A DNA stretch of 64,000 bases, taken from positions 1-64,000 of the forward strand of contig NZ_NRRG01000029.1 in NCBI RefSeq assembly GCF_016583575.1, in the 5' to 3' direction. Position 1 is the first letter of the stretch, and every line of letters begins with the position of its first letter. Origin of the DNA: Thiocystis violacea (GTDB lineage: Bacteria; Pseudomonadota; Gammaproteobacteria; Chromatiales; Chromatiaceae). The notes under the pieces were generated by a model that was not told the DNA's origin, searched no databases, and saw only the letters and a program-made list of their open reading frames with translations. Position numbers and translations under genes: made by a program. Shown in pieces: positions 1 to 9,097 of this stretch.

Positions 1-427
1 TGGCGTTTTCGGCCCTTGACGAGTTACCCCCCGTCGAACCCCGACTCCTCCGAGGACTCTTGGGTACCCTTCACGCTTTGACTATCAATGATGGCTCCCG
101 TCGGGTTTGGCGCGCGGTCTTTTTTTTGCGCAAACGCTGACGAAGCGCGGCGTTGACTTGTTCAAGCATCCAATTGTCAGTCCACTTGTTATAATAATAA
201 TTAACGATATGATAAGAAAGAAAGTCTTTCGGTAGATAGCGCCAGGAACAACCGGTTTTATTGAGATAGAAAATCGCATTGAGAATTTCGCGAAGGTCAT
301 ATGTTCGCGGGCGCCCAGTCTTATAAGGTTCAAGTTCGTCAAAGATTGGCCGAAGGACTTCCCATTCTTTATCGGAAAGGTCGCTCGGATATCTCAAAGG
401 CCATTTTTCCAGGTCTGAAGTCATCAT
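1..427 (-). pseudogene. IS5-family transposase (orfA/orfB by -1 frameshift), orfB interrupted
   Basis: OrfA (427 down to 71, 118 aa) is a DUF4096-type N-terminal domain with the typical segments LSDKEWEVLRPIF, GRPRTYDLREILNAIFY and GCSWRYLPKDF. An A8 run at about 120-127 (codons AAA AAA AAG) is a classic slippery site. The -1 frame is open from there and continues the conserved transposase as AIIDSQSVKGTQ then GFDGG, so programmed -1 frameshifting is the likely expression mode. In that orfB frame a TAA follows GFDGG, where relatives have a lysine codon, before LVKGRKR. This copy therefore looks dead, or the base is a sequencing error. The rest of orfB, including the DDE residues, lies outside the window. 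Confidence 0.75.
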
Positions 428-521
428 AATCCGCGAATTAGAATCCGCATTTCGTATAGATTTGGCGGATTTTATGGCGCCAGGCTATTTGAAATCAACA
501 GTTTAGTTTTTAGACAGCCTC
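1..521 (-). mobile_element. IS5-family insertion sequence, right-hand part
   Basis: The transposase frames read leftward off the window edge. The outer end is placed near 521 because the minus strand there reads AGGCTGTCTAAAAAC, which resembles the terminal inverted repeats of many IS5-family elements. The other end lies outside the window, so size and target duplication cannot be checked. The element abuts the 3' end of the IS200-type tnpA, only about 6 bp beyond its stop, so it probably inserted into or right beside that older element. Base composition is much more AT-rich than the rest of the window. Confidence 0.75.
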
Positions 522-527
522 TGAAAG

Positions 528-962
528 TCATTCCACCACGAACTCGTCGTCATTGTGATTCGGGTGTTGACCATGATTTTCCAAATACTCCTGTATCATC
601 TCATCCGTCACATGACCCGAACTAAAAGAGGCATACCCAATCCCCCAGAAATGTTTGCCCCAATAGATTTTCCCAAGCTGCGGAAATTCTTTTTGTATTT
701 TCCTTGATGATCGACCCTTACATAATCGAACAATATCGCTTACCGACAGTTTTGGAGGATAGGATATGTATAAGTAGACATGATCTTTACTGACTCGGCC
801 TTTGATAATTTGAATATCGTTTTGGTCGCAGACTTGACGAATCAGATCCCGAATACGCAAACCAATATCTTTCGTCAATACTTTGTATCGGTATTTTGTA
901 ATCCAAATCAGGTGGACTTTCAAGTCATGAACAGCGTGCGATGCTTTTCTGTAAGACCTCAT
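528..962 (-). CDS. tnpA: IS200/IS605-family Y1 transposase TnpA
   Basis: This 144-residue protein has the length and sequence of single-domain Y1 HUH transposases, which cut and join single-stranded DNA at IS200-type ends. Conserved blocks include LIWITKYRYKVL, GRSSRKIQKEFP, YWGKHFWGIGY and TDEMIQEYLENH; the Tyr in the last is the nucleophile. The metal-binding HUH motif reads HVY (SKDHVYLYIS) where active relatives have HVH, and the codon is TAC, one base from CAC. The enzyme may therefore be inactive. No tnpB partner is present. The IS5 copy begins within about 6 bp of the stop codon, so the element's right end is probably lost. Confidence 0.85.
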   Translation of the reverse strand: MRSYRKASHAVHDLKVHLIWITKYRYKVLTKDIGLRIRDLIRQVCDQNDIQIIKGRVSKDHVYLYISYPPKLSVSDIVRLCKGRSSRKIQKEFPQLGKIYWGKHFWGIGYASFSSGHVTDEMIQEYLENHGQHPNHNDDEFVVE

Positions 963-985
963 AAATGAGAGTATACTAAAAGTCT

Positions 986-999
986 TGCACTAAAGTGCA
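986..999. repeat. Hairpin at probable left end of the IS200 element
   Basis: TGCAC TAAA GTGCA is a perfect 5-bp stem with a 4-nt loop, 24 bp upstream of the tnpA start. IS200-type elements carry such subterminal hairpins, which TnpA recognises on single-stranded DNA. The role is inferred from position. Confidence 0.45.
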
Positions 1000-1038
1000 T
1001 AGTTTTTACTAACGAATTGATGCAATAAAAAGCATCCA

Positions 1039-1505
1039 CGCTGGTTATGGTATGCGATTGATCACCAGACGGGTACTGTCCTGGCCTATGTGTTCGGTCA
1101 GCGCAAAGATGCGGTGTTCCTCTCACTGAAGGCGCTTCTTGAGCCATTTAAGCCATTTGGCCATTTGGTATTACACGGTTTTATACGGACGCTTGGGGCG
1201 CTTATCAGCGCCATTTATAGTCATCTTGTTGATTATGCGCACATGATCAATTACTAAAAAATAAAAATTACAAATAAAAACAAATACTTGCGCATTAATA
1301 ATTATTTCGGTGTCTGCGTATCATATTAGTTGGCTATACCAGCGCAACAACAAGTCGTTGGTAAATCGAACGCCAACATCTCACTCTGCGGACGCGGATC
1401 AAACGACTGGCACGGAAGATTATTTGTTTCTCTAAGCTCGAAACGAGGCACGATATTGTCATCGGATTGTTTATCAATCGATATGATTTTGGGCGCTCCG
1501 TGTAG
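1039..1505 (+). pseudogene. Decayed IS1-family InsB transposase
   Basis: Three pieces of one transposase lie in order but in different frames. From 1039 the frame reads RWLWYAIDHQTGTVLAYVFG. From 1176 to 1220 a shifted frame reads RFYTDAWGAYQRHL and then a stop. From 1365 to 1505 a third frame reads IERQHLTLRTRIKRLARK and, later, HDIVIGLFINRYDFG. These match the middle and C-terminal part of IS1 InsB. About 115 AT-rich bases (roughly 1221-1335) separate pieces two and three and look like inserted or scrambled sequence. The N-terminal InsA part is not recognisable. The copy is non-functional. Confidence 0.75.
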
Positions 1506-1514
1506 GCGCCATGT

Positions 1515-3143
1515 CTAGAGCGCTACCCCGGCATCGAACCGATACGAGGCCATCTCCTCATTGAATGCCGCGACTAGGGTGATGAGTTCGGCGCAGGCTT
1601 GATTGGTTTGCGAGACGCCGCTGGCTGTTTCATCGACGGATCGCCGGATCGCGCTGGCGCCGCGGTCGATGTCGCGGGAGACCTGGCTCTGTTGCTCGGC
1701 GGCGGTCGCGATCTGAATCATGAGGTCGCTGATGGTCACCACCGCGTGGCCGATCGCCTTGAGCGCGGCGTCCACCTGGCCGATCTGGTCCAGCGTGAGC
1801 GTGGCTTGATCGCGATCGGTCCGCATCGTTTCCGTGACCGCCTGCGAGCCGCTCTGGATCCGTTCGATCATGTCCTGGATTTCCTGGGTCGACTGCTGGG
1901 TTCGCGAGGCCAGCGTCCGGACCTCGGCGGCGACCACGGCGAAGCCGCGACCCTGCTCGCCGGCCCTGGCCGCCTCGATGGCGGCATTGAGCGCGAGCAG
2001 GTTGGTCTGATCGGCGATGCCGCGGATCACTCCGACCACGGAGCCGATCCGCTCGATGTCCGAGTCGAGACGGACCATGGCCTCGGCGCCCTGCACGACT
2101 CCGTCGGCCAGACGATGGATGGATTCGATGGCGGTACGCATCACCGTCGCGCTCTGGTTGACGTCGAGCTTGGCGTCGGAGGCGGCATCCGAAACGGTGG
2201 CGCTGTTACGGGCGATGTCCTGCACCGTCGAGGCCATCTGGGTGATGGCGGTCACCACCTGGGCGATCTCATGCTGCTCCCTGGTGATGCTTTCGAGACT
2301 CTCGGAGGCGACCGAGCGCAAACGTTCCGCGATCCCGTGGATCTGGCGCGCGTCGCCGACCGTGCGGCCGAAGGTCTTCGACAGACTGCCTTGCAGGCGG
2401 ATGAAGGCTCGGCTGAGTCTGGCGATCTCCGTATCGCCGCGCACGATCAGGGCCTCACCGCGAAAATCGTTGTTGGCCATGCGGTTCGACAGGGTTTCGA
2501 CCGCGCCGATGGGCTTGAGCAGGCGTTGCAGGGCGAACTGGCCGCCGATCAGGCCGAGCGCCACCAGCAGGGTGGCGGTCAGGCTCGCATAGATGGCCCA
2601 ATCCAGGCGCGCTTCCAGTTGCCCCTGGGCCTCGTCCTTCGCGGTTCGCGCCTGATCGAGCAGCGCCATCACGCTGTCGCCGATCGTTTCCGCCGTGGTG
2701 TCGAAGACGCCCATCAAGTCATTGCCCTGCTCTGGCCCCTGCTCGACGTACAGCCGTGCCATGCGGTTGCCGGTATCGTAATAATCCTTCAGTGCTCGGC
2801 GCAGATCCTCGGGCGCGAGGGCGAGATCATCCCTTTGCTCGGCCAACTGATCGATGTTGGCTTGCGCCCGTTCGTAATAGGCCCGAGCCTTGTCGAAACC
2901 GTCATCCAGTCCGTCCAGGCCGCGGGTCGCGCTGATATCGGTCAGCCATTGCTGGATCTGGATGACATTGATCTTGAAATCCAGGGCGGTCTGGCGCGCG
3001 CGATCCTGGTGCACGACGATGTCCTCGACCGCTCCCTTGATCCGCTCCGCCACCACGACCGCGCCGACGCTGGTCAGGATGGCGAGGCCGCCGACGAGTG
3101 CGAAAAGAAGGCGAGTTCTCGCCAGGATGCCGAGCTTGACCAT
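1515..3143 (-). CDS. Methyl-accepting chemotaxis protein
   Basis: A 542-residue inner-membrane chemoreceptor that would relay a periplasmic signal to CheA/CheW. TM1 lies at about 11-32, followed by a roughly 150-residue helical periplasmic sensor, TM2 at about 185-207, a HAMP domain to about 262 and a long coiled-coil signalling domain. The conserved hairpin tip is plain: [20 protein letters not shown] then [15 protein letters not shown]. There is no C-terminal NWETF-type pentapeptide for CheR/CheB docking; the chain ends YRFDAGVAL. The ligand cannot be told from sequence. It stands alone, convergent with the IS debris and divergent from the OmpA-type gene; no che genes are nearby. Confidence 0.93.
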   Translation of the reverse strand: MVKLGILARTRLLFALVGGLAILTSVGAVVVAERIKGAVEDIVVHQDRARQTALDFKINVIQIQQWLTDISATRGLDGLDDGFDKARAYYERAQANIDQLAEQRDDLALAPEDLRRALKDYYDTGNRMARLYVEQGPEQGNDLMGVFDTTAETIGDSVMALLDQARTAKDEAQGQLEARLDWAIYASLTATLLVALGLIGGQFALQRLLKPIGAVETLSNRMANNDFRGEALIVRGDTEIARLSRAFIRLQGSLSKTFGRTVGDARQIHGIAERLRSVASESLESITREQHEIAQVVTAITQMASTVQDIARNSATVSDAASDAKLDVNQSATVMRTAIESIHRLADGVVQGAEAMVRLDSDIERIGSVVGVIRGIADQTNLLALNAAIEAARAGEQGRGFAVVAAEVRTLASRTQQSTQEIQDMIERIQSGSQAVTETMRTDRDQATLTLDQIGQVDAALKAIGHAVVTISDLMIQIATAAEQQSQVSRDIDRGASAIRRSVDETASGVSQTNQACAELITLVAAFNEEMASYRFDAGVAL

Positions 3144-3338
3144 GGATCAATACCGAAATAGTGAGTGTGGCGCGGACGCGCGGGGTGCCTGTCGACCGCG
3201 AGCAAGCCTAGTCGATCCTGGTCGCCTCTGTCCGAATCTCGCGCGAAGCTGTGATCGATCCGGCAAAATGGCGCCGGATCGGCGCGGTTCGGTGTCGATC
3301 ATCGTCAGCGCACGCCAAACTCACCAGGGAGACGCCTC

Positions 3339-4355
3339 ATGCCGACTCGACGCCAGCTTTTCTTTTTTCATCCGGCCTGGATCCTCGTGGTCTTCATGGG
3401 GGGCGTCCAGGCACGCGATCTCGGGCGCGACCTGGAGGGCGCGGCCGATATTCCCGGCATCCCCCGGTTCGAGGCGTCCGTCATCATCGGCTATCGGGCG
3501 AGTCAGTTCGACGAAACCCTGATCCCGACCGGACCTTGGGACGCTGGTTCCGGCGCCTGGAAGGATTCGCTCAAGGTGGCCGGTCGGCGTACCCGTCTGA
3601 TGTATCTGGCGCCCCGTGACGCCAGCTCACTTGAGGTGATCCGTAACTACCAGCAGGCGTTGGAGGGCCAGGGGTACCAGGCGCTCTATCAGTGCTCGGG
3701 GTTCGATGAGTGCGGGGCGAAGGTCGATCGCTTCTACGGCGATGAATCCCACGAGAAACAGTTCACCGATAGTCATCTGCTCAAGTACGTCTTCTCGGAT
3801 ACCTCGGTGCGGGAACCACGTCTCCACAGCGCGCGTCGCAAGACGGCCGAGGGTGATTCGCACGTCTTCGTTTTCGCCGCCCAGCAGGACAATTTCGCCG
3901 ATTCCGAGGCCGGCGACCGGGTCGCCATCTTCGTCGAGGAGGTGCTCTCTAAGCCGATGGCGGACCGCATGGTGCTGGTGGCGGCCAAGGAGATGACGCA
4001 AAGCCTCGCGGAAACCGGTCGGGTCGCGATCCACGGCATTCTTTTCGATTTCGACCAGGCGACCATCAAGCCGGAATCCCGGCCTCAGCTCGATGAGATG
4101 GCCCGGATGCTCGGCGAGCAGCCGGAGCTGGCGCTCTACATCGTCGGCCATACCGACAACCAGGGAGATCTCGACTACAACATGGATCTCTCGCGGCGGC
4201 GCGCCGGGGAGGTCGTCCAGACCCTGATCCAGAGCTACGGGATTCTCGGGGAGCGCCTCACGCCCATGGGGGTCGGGAGTCTCGCGCCCATGGCGACTAA
4301 CGCGACGGAGGACGGGCGCGCGCTGAACCGTCGGGTCGAGATGGTCGCCAAGTGA
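3339..4355 (+). CDS. DUF4892 / OmpA-family envelope protein
   Basis: 338 residues. A short hydrophobic N-terminus (FFFHPAWILVVFMGGVQA) looks like a signal peptide. Residues about 40-215 resemble DUF4892 (opening GIPRFEASVIIGYRAS, with CSGFDECG and a paired-cysteine look). Residues about 235-338 form an OmpA C-terminal peptidoglycan-binding domain, with FDFDQATIKPES, GHTDNQGDLDYN and LSRRRAGEV. The protein probably sits in the periplasm or outer membrane and anchors to the cell wall. The next gene follows after about 45 bp and may be co-transcribed. The function of the DUF4892 part is unknown. Confidence 0.88.
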   Translation: MPTRRQLFFFHPAWILVVFMGGVQARDLGRDLEGAADIPGIPRFEASVIIGYRASQFDETLIPTGPWDAGSGAWKDSLKVAGRRTRLMYLAPRDASSLEVIRNYQQALEGQGYQALYQCSGFDECGAKVDRFYGDESHEKQFTDSHLLKYVFSDTSVREPRLHSARRKTAEGDSHVFVFAAQQDNFADSEAGDRVAIFVEEVLSKPMADRMVLVAAKEMTQSLAETGRVAIHGILFDFDQATIKPESRPQLDEMARMLGEQPELALYIVGHTDNQGDLDYNMDLSRRRAGEVVQTLIQSYGILGERLTPMGVGSLAPMATNATEDGRALNRRVEMVAK

Positions 4356-4400
4356 TCTGGGTCGACAAACGAGAAACGAGGCCGAGGATGGAATGCCGCG

Positions 4401-4979
4401 ATGAACACCGATCTCAAGCTTCCAAAGACCTATAAGAGCCTGTTGATGCTGGCTTTGGTGGTCGGCCCCTTCGTCTGGCTGGCCTTTGCCGAGGATGGTC
4501 AGCGGCGCACCGACCTGGCCCTGATGTTCGTTCTCGGCAAGCCGGAGTTCAACGCGGCACTGGACGCCTTTGACAGCGAACTGACCGAGTCGAGGCTGCG
4601 CGAGACCTTCCCGAAGCTGAGTTTCCAGTGCGTGGCGGGCGAGAATCCGTTCGGCAACCGTCTCTGCGGGGCGGAAATCGGAACCTTCAATCAGATCCCC
4701 GCGTCCTCTGTAACCCTGTTCCTGCTCGATGACCGGCTGCGCGCCGCCAAGGTCGTCTACAAGCGCGCCTATCACGAGACGCTTCGGGATTGGCTCGATC
4801 AGCGCCTGGCCGCCCGCAAGCCGAATGCCATCGCCGCGCCCATGCCGGACGCGCGGGCCGGAGTCCTCGCCCGGCCGGTCCAGGACGGGGTGCTCCTGAT
4901 GCGCGAGGGCGAACTGTCGAGGGAGGACGAGCCGGCCCTGCTCTGGCTCTCCCAGGCCGCCATCAACGCGCGGCGCTGA
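4401..4979 (+). CDS. Hypothetical membrane-anchored protein
   Basis: 192 residues, not recognised. A single hydrophobic segment (about residues 13-30, LLMLALVVGPFVWLAF) precedes a soluble domain with two cysteines (SFQCVAGENPFGNRLCGAEIG) that could form a disulfide if periplasmic. It sits 45 bp downstream of the DUF4892/OmpA gene on the same strand, so a shared envelope role is possible. The reading frame has normal high-GC codon usage. Confidence 0.7.
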   Translation: MNTDLKLPKTYKSLLMLALVVGPFVWLAFAEDGQRRTDLALMFVLGKPEFNAALDAFDSELTESRLRETFPKLSFQCVAGENPFGNRLCGAEIGTFNQIPASSVTLFLLDDRLRAAKVVYKRAYHETLRDWLDQRLAARKPNAIAAPMPDARAGVLARPVQDGVLLMREGELSREDEPALLWLSQAAINARR

Positions 4980-4997
4980 ACCGGCCGGGCAGGGCGC

Positions 4998-5810
4998 TCA
5001 ATGTCCCCCGGCGCGGAAGAACAGCTCGTAGAGCGTGAGCACGATCTCGACCACGATCAGGATCACGATGTACCACTCTACCCGCAGGCTGCGCTTGCTC
5101 CGTAGCAGATCCAGGAGGGTTCCGGCGGTGTCGTTGATCAGGGTCAGCTTGCGCTCCAGGGCGAGCTGACGCTCGCGGATCTCGTACTCGGCCTCCAGGT
5201 TGAGGAAGAGCCGTTCCAGATCGGGGCGTTCCCAGATCACCTCCGGTTTGTCGCCGATCTCGCCGCGTCCCACCATGTCCCGCTGAATCGCCAGGGCCTC
5301 GCCGATGTGGCGGATGAGGGCGCCGGCGTTGCTGACCCCGCGTCCGTGGCGTTGCAGCCGGTCGGCCAGGGGCTCGATGCGATCGAAAGCGCGCGCGACG
5401 CGCGATTCCTGCTCGGCAAGCAGGACGCTTTTGCCCAGGATGTCCGCGACGACTTGCAGGCGCGCCAGATCGGTATCCATCAGGACCAGACGATCGCGCT
5501 CCACGCCCTCGGTATGTCCGGGGTCGATGACCAGACGCAGATCCTCGCGCTCCGAGCGCTTCATCCCGTCCTTCACTAGAGGTTGCAGTTGCCTGATGAA
5601 GGTCGACTCGGCCGCCGGGTCGACTTCGAAGAAGACGACCGCCCCGGAACGAAACAGCACCGCGCGCCCACCCTCGGGCACGGCGACGACGAGTGGATTG
5701 GTGGCGAGCGGCTCGAATTGGTCGAGTCGACGCAGATCCAGATAGCGCCCGAGCAGAAGGGCGCGGGCAATGAGCGAATCAGTTCCAGGGGAGGGCGTCA
5801 CGGCGGACAC
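4998..5810 (-). CDS. DUF155 (RMND1/Sif2-like) membrane protein
   Basis: 270 residues. The domain resembles the DUF155 family, found in mitochondrial RMND1/Mrx10 and yeast Sif2-type proteins. Visible blocks are an N-terminal beta-rich part (PLVVAVPEGGRAVLFRSGAVVFFEV), then helical segments (ALAIQRDMVGRGEIGDKPEVIWERPDLERLF), and a C-terminal transmembrane helix preceded by LRSKRSLRVEWYIVILIVVEIVLTL. The C-terminal helix places the domain in the cytoplasm with a tail anchor. The bacterial function is not established. Monocistronic; its stop is 19 bp from the stop of the convergent upstream gene. Confidence 0.85.
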   Translation of the reverse strand: MSAVTPSPGTDSLIARALLLGRYLDLRRLDQFEPLATNPLVVAVPEGGRAVLFRSGAVVFFEVDPAAESTFIRQLQPLVKDGMKRSEREDLRLVIDPGHTEGVERDRLVLMDTDLARLQVVADILGKSVLLAEQESRVARAFDRIEPLADRLQRHGRGVSNAGALIRHIGEALAIQRDMVGRGEIGDKPEVIWERPDLERLFLNLEAEYEIRERQLALERKLTLINDTAGTLLDLLRSKRSLRVEWYIVILIVVEIVLTLYELFFRAGGH

Positions 5811-5882
5811 GGGGATGGCTCCTGAGAGAGGCGGTTCCTGGATTATCGCCGATCGGTGGTCTGTTCAGGCGTGACGGTTTGG

Positions 5883-6638
5883 TTACGTTCCCCAGAGGAG
5901 CTTTCCCGAGATGAGGAGGCAGGCGACCACCAGCACCGGCCGCACCAGGGCCGCGCCGTGGCGCAGCACCAGATGCGAGCCGATCCAGGCGCCGATCATC
6001 TGGCCGACGGCCATGGCGAGCGCGAGCGGCCAGAGGATGTGCCCGCCCTGGAGGAACAACAGCAGGGCCGCTAGGTTGCTAGTAAAGTTGAGCGCTTTGC
6101 TATGGGCGGTCGCGCGACGCAGGTTATGGCCGAGTAGGGCGATATAGCCCATGGCGAGGAAGGTTCCGGTCCCGGGGCCGAAGAAGCCGTCGTAGAAACC
6201 GACGCCGAATCCGATCGACAGGGCAAAGGCGACATCGCCGATGCGCCGGTGCGAGTCCAGATCCGAGACCCGAGGCGAGAGCCAGAAATAGAGGGCGAAG
6301 GCGATCAGCAGGATCGGGATCAGACGTTCGAGAAGGGCGCTGTCGATCCGTTGCACCAGCACCGCGCCGAGCGCGGAGCCGACGAAGGCGCAGAGCAGGG
6401 TCAAGGCGATCGCGCGAAGATCCACCAGGCCCTTGCGGACGAACTGAAACGTGGCCATGCCGCTGCCGAAGACCGCCTGCGCCTTGTTGGTCGCCAGGGT
6501 TTCCAGCGGCGTCAATCCGGCCCAGAGCAGCGCCGGGATGGAGAGCAGTCCGCCTCCGCCCGCGATGGCGTCGACGCCTCCGGCCACCAAGGCGACGGCG
6601 GACAGCCGCAAGGCAAGCTCGATGAATTCCATGGCCAT
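5883..6638 (-). CDS. TSUP-family permease (YfcA/TauE-like)
   Basis: About 250 residues with 7-8 hydrophobic helices. It follows the E. coli YfcA pattern closely: GGVDAIAGGGGLLSIPALLWAG, then LATNKAQAVFGSG, then GFYDGFFGPGTGTF, then RATAHSKALNFTSNLAALL. TSUP proteins export or import small organosulfur or organic anions; the substrate here is unknown. The reading frame is open to 6713, but the extra 25 residues are arginine-rich and not membrane-like, so the start was set at the MAMEF methionine (6638). A decayed paralogue of this gene lies at about 9098-9375. Confidence 0.88.
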   Translation of the reverse strand: MAMEFIELALRLSAVALVAGGVDAIAGGGGLLSIPALLWAGLTPLETLATNKAQAVFGSGMATFQFVRKGLVDLRAIALTLLCAFVGSALGAVLVQRIDSALLERLIPILLIAFALYFWLSPRVSDLDSHRRIGDVAFALSIGFGVGFYDGFFGPGTGTFLAMGYIALLGHNLRRATAHSKALNFTSNLAALLLFLQGGHILWPLALAMAVGQMIGAWIGSHLVLRHGAALVRPVLVVACLLISGKLLWGT

Positions 6639-6928
6639 CCAGTGTCGTTCATTAGCGGCTGGCGCGAGCCAGCTATCCGGGCGCGATCTTGACCGGGATC
6701 CGCGGGCTGTCAAGCCTGGTGTCCGCGCTCACGCCCCGAGCATCGGCTGACGCCGGCTTCGTGATGAAGTTCACGGATTTCTAATATTCTGCGCGTGCTG
6801 GCTTGGAGCTACAATGCATGGCCCCTCGGGCGGGGGGCGGTCAGCCGTTTCTCATGGCATCCAGGATTCGCTTGTGTGTCATTCGGAAATCTTGAAACGA
6901 ATGGCCTAATCATTCGAGGTTCATATTA

Positions 6929-8272
6929 ATGAAAGCCAGCGTTTTTTCCTCCGTTTTATGTGTCGGAAGCTTGGCGATAATTGTCACGGGATCCGCTCAG
7001 GCCACTAATGGCATGGCACTTCCGGGTTACGGCGCGACCGCCGACGGGCTGGGAGGCGCCTCCCAGGCTTACGACAGTGGTAATTATGGCGCGATTAACA
7101 ATGTCGCCACGCTCGCCCTGATGCCGGAAGGCGGTCGGCTTGACGTCGGTGCCGCGCTCATGCATATCAGCGCGGAGACATGGACCAATGGGGTTTCCCG
7201 TGTCGAGTCCGACGCGGATTGGTTTCTGATGCCCAACATGAGTTACATGATCAAGAGGGATCGATTCTCTTATGGAGTCGGCGTCTTCAGCCAGGGAGGC
7301 ATGGGCGCGGATTATGGGAAGACCAGCTTCTTATCCGTCGATCCCAATTCCGGCATGCTGACGGGTCTGCGTGATGAAAGCCAGGTGATGATTGGTCGGC
7401 TGATTCTTCCGCTCGCCTTTCAAGCGACCGACCAGTTGAGTATTGGCGCGAGCGTCGATCTTGTCTATGGCCGGATGACCATGCAGCAGGCCATGCCGCG
7501 ACAGGCGCTCATGGACATGATGACACCTGGACAGCAGACGCTTGGGACCGCCCAGGCGGATCCGAATACCGCCATTGGTCTCGGGGGCGCGAACTACGCG
7601 CATTTCGATTTCACGAATCTGGATAATTGGGGCTTCGGCGCCCAAGTGGGCATGACCTTCAAGGCGACCGACGCGCTCACGCTTGGTGCCAGTTATCAAT
7701 TCGAGACCTACATGGGTGACCTGGAGGGGGACGGTAGCATCCAGGCGGGCGTTGGCAACGTTTATCAGACCATGAACGGCAAGGCCAAGATCGTCGATTT
7801 CCAATGGCCGGCAACCTTTAAGCTCGGCCTCGCGTTTCAGGCGAACGAGGCCCTATTGCTGGTCGCGGACGTCAAACACTATGACTGGTCGAGCGTGATG
7901 GACGCGCTCGAAATCCGCTTCAAATCCGACGCGGGCGGCTATGTGAATGTCGAGATGTATCAGGAATGGGACGATCAGTTGGTTCTGTCCGTCGGCGCCG
8001 AATATCGGCTCAATCCCGCCGTCAAACTACGCGCGGGCTTCAATTACGCGGCCGATCCCGTGCCGGAGCAGTATTTGCAGCACTTGGGCGAGGCGATCAC
8101 CGAGACTCATCTCTCGCTCGGATTGGGTTATAGCATCGACGAGCGCAGCCAAGTGGATGTCGCTTACGTCCATGCCTTCGAGAATTCGGAAACCAACAGC
8201 AATGAGCTGGTTGGTCTGAGCAGCTCGCTCGCGCAGGATTCGTTCAGCGTTAGCTATAATTATCGCTTTTAG
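6929..8272 (+). CDS. FadL/OMPP1-type outer-membrane transport protein
   Basis: 447 residues. A cleavable signal peptide (about 1-25, ending GSAQA) is followed by TNGMALPGYGATADGLGGAS, the usual plug-forming N-terminus of OMPP1/FadL/TodX proteins. The rest has alternating beta-strand character and ends in phenylalanine (SVSYNYRF), the outer-membrane insertion signal. Such barrels take up long-chain fatty acids or other hydrophobic compounds. Codon usage looks slightly less GC-rich than its neighbours. It is convergent with the methionine-rich gene at 8409. Substrate not determinable. Confidence 0.9.
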   Translation: MKASVFSSVLCVGSLAIIVTGSAQATNGMALPGYGATADGLGGASQAYDSGNYGAINNVATLALMPEGGRLDVGAALMHISAETWTNGVSRVESDADWFLMPNMSYMIKRDRFSYGVGVFSQGGMGADYGKTSFLSVDPNSGMLTGLRDESQVMIGRLILPLAFQATDQLSIGASVDLVYGRMTMQQAMPRQALMDMMTPGQQTLGTAQADPNTAIGLGGANYAHFDFTNLDNWGFGAQVGMTFKATDALTLGASYQFETYMGDLEGDGSIQAGVGNVYQTMNGKAKIVDFQWPATFKLGLAFQANEALLLVADVKHYDWSSVMDALEIRFKSDAGGYVNVEMYQEWDDQLVLSVGAEYRLNPAVKLRAGFNYAADPVPEQYLQHLGEAITETHLSLGLGYSIDERSQVDVAYVHAFENSETNSNELVGLSSSLAQDSFSVSYNYRF

Positions 8273-8408
8273 ACCGGCGGCCAATGGAATTGGGCTGGAA
8301 GCCGGAGCGTTGACAGGAAGCGCTTCGGCGACCAGCCCTTGGCGAAACCGCGCGTAGAGACAGGCCGCGCGATTCGGACGGGATTCCGATATCGAGCTGG
8401 AGGTGCGC

Positions 8409-8876
8409 TCAACGCATCATGTTTTGCATGAAGTCCATCGGGTTCGTGAAGGAGTTGATTCCCCGGTTCATGTCGCCCCCCATACGCGACATGATGGGTC
8501 CCATGATCGCAACCGATGGAGCCATGATCGAGACCGATTTGGCGAGTGTATCCAGATCCTCGGCCATCAAGGAATACATCCCGGACATATGCTCATCGAT
8601 CTCGGTGATCTCTTTCGTGATCGTGCCCATTGAGGAAATGTTGTCTCCCATTCGCGTCATGCTTCCGTCCATGTGAGCGATATCCACCCGCATTCCCTTC
8701 ATGTCGCCTGACATGGCGACCATGCTTCCGCGCATGGTCGATATGGATTGATTCATTTCCACCATGGCCCCACGCATGGCACGCATGGATAGCATCATGT
8801 CATACATGATGCCCATCATCATGCCACCCCCGAGGATGCCGGCAACGATCAATAAGGGTTTGGCAAGTCGACTCAT
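8409..8876 (-). CDS. Methionine-rich single-pass membrane protein
   Basis: 155 residues, of which about 32 are methionine (roughly one in five). An N-terminal hydrophobic helix (LLIVAGILGGGMMMGIMYDMM) is followed by a soluble, probably coiled-coil region in which Met recurs every 3-4 residues: MRGAMVEMNQSISTMRGSMV, then MSGDMKGMRVDIAHMDGSMT. That spacing fits a helix with a continuous Met face, either a coiled-coil core or a soft-metal or oxidant-scavenging surface. No known domain recognised. It stands alone, convergent with the FadL-type gene. That it is a real gene is supported by a clean start (ATG 8876), one open frame and a sensible membrane topology. Confidence 0.7.
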   Translation of the reverse strand: MSRLAKPLLIVAGILGGGMMMGIMYDMMLSMRAMRGAMVEMNQSISTMRGSMVAMSGDMKGMRVDIAHMDGSMTRMGDNISSMGTITKEITEIDEHMSGMYSLMAEDLDTLAKSVSIMAPSVAIMGPIMSRMGGDMNRGINSFTNPMDFMQNMMR

Positions 8877-9097
8877 GGCTCTATTTCTCTATATTTGGTG
8901 GACGCTCGCTTAGGCGCCGGGATCCTGTGCTTCCACGGGCAATGGCGCGTTTCATTCGATGCGCGCGCCTGGGCCGATTCATGCCCAGGAAAGGATGGTG
9001 GATGATTCCGCCGGCAGTGTAAACGGCCACGGTGGACTCTTGGTGTGAAGCTGGCTCCAGGATGAGCGACGGCCTTTCCGGTCAATCTGGTCGCTTT

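Noticed and set aside
959-1147. 62-residue minus-strand frame upstream of tnpA
   Set aside because: It is antisense to the IS1 InsB remnant, which explains the sequence.
1599-3161. 520-residue plus-strand frame antisense to the chemoreceptor
   Set aside because: Product is Asp/Gly/Arg-rich and mirrors the MCP coding sequence.
6781-6815. Promoter for the FadL-type gene with TACAAT as -10
   Set aside because: TACAAT at 6810-6815 is good, but no acceptable -35 sits 16-18 bp upstream.
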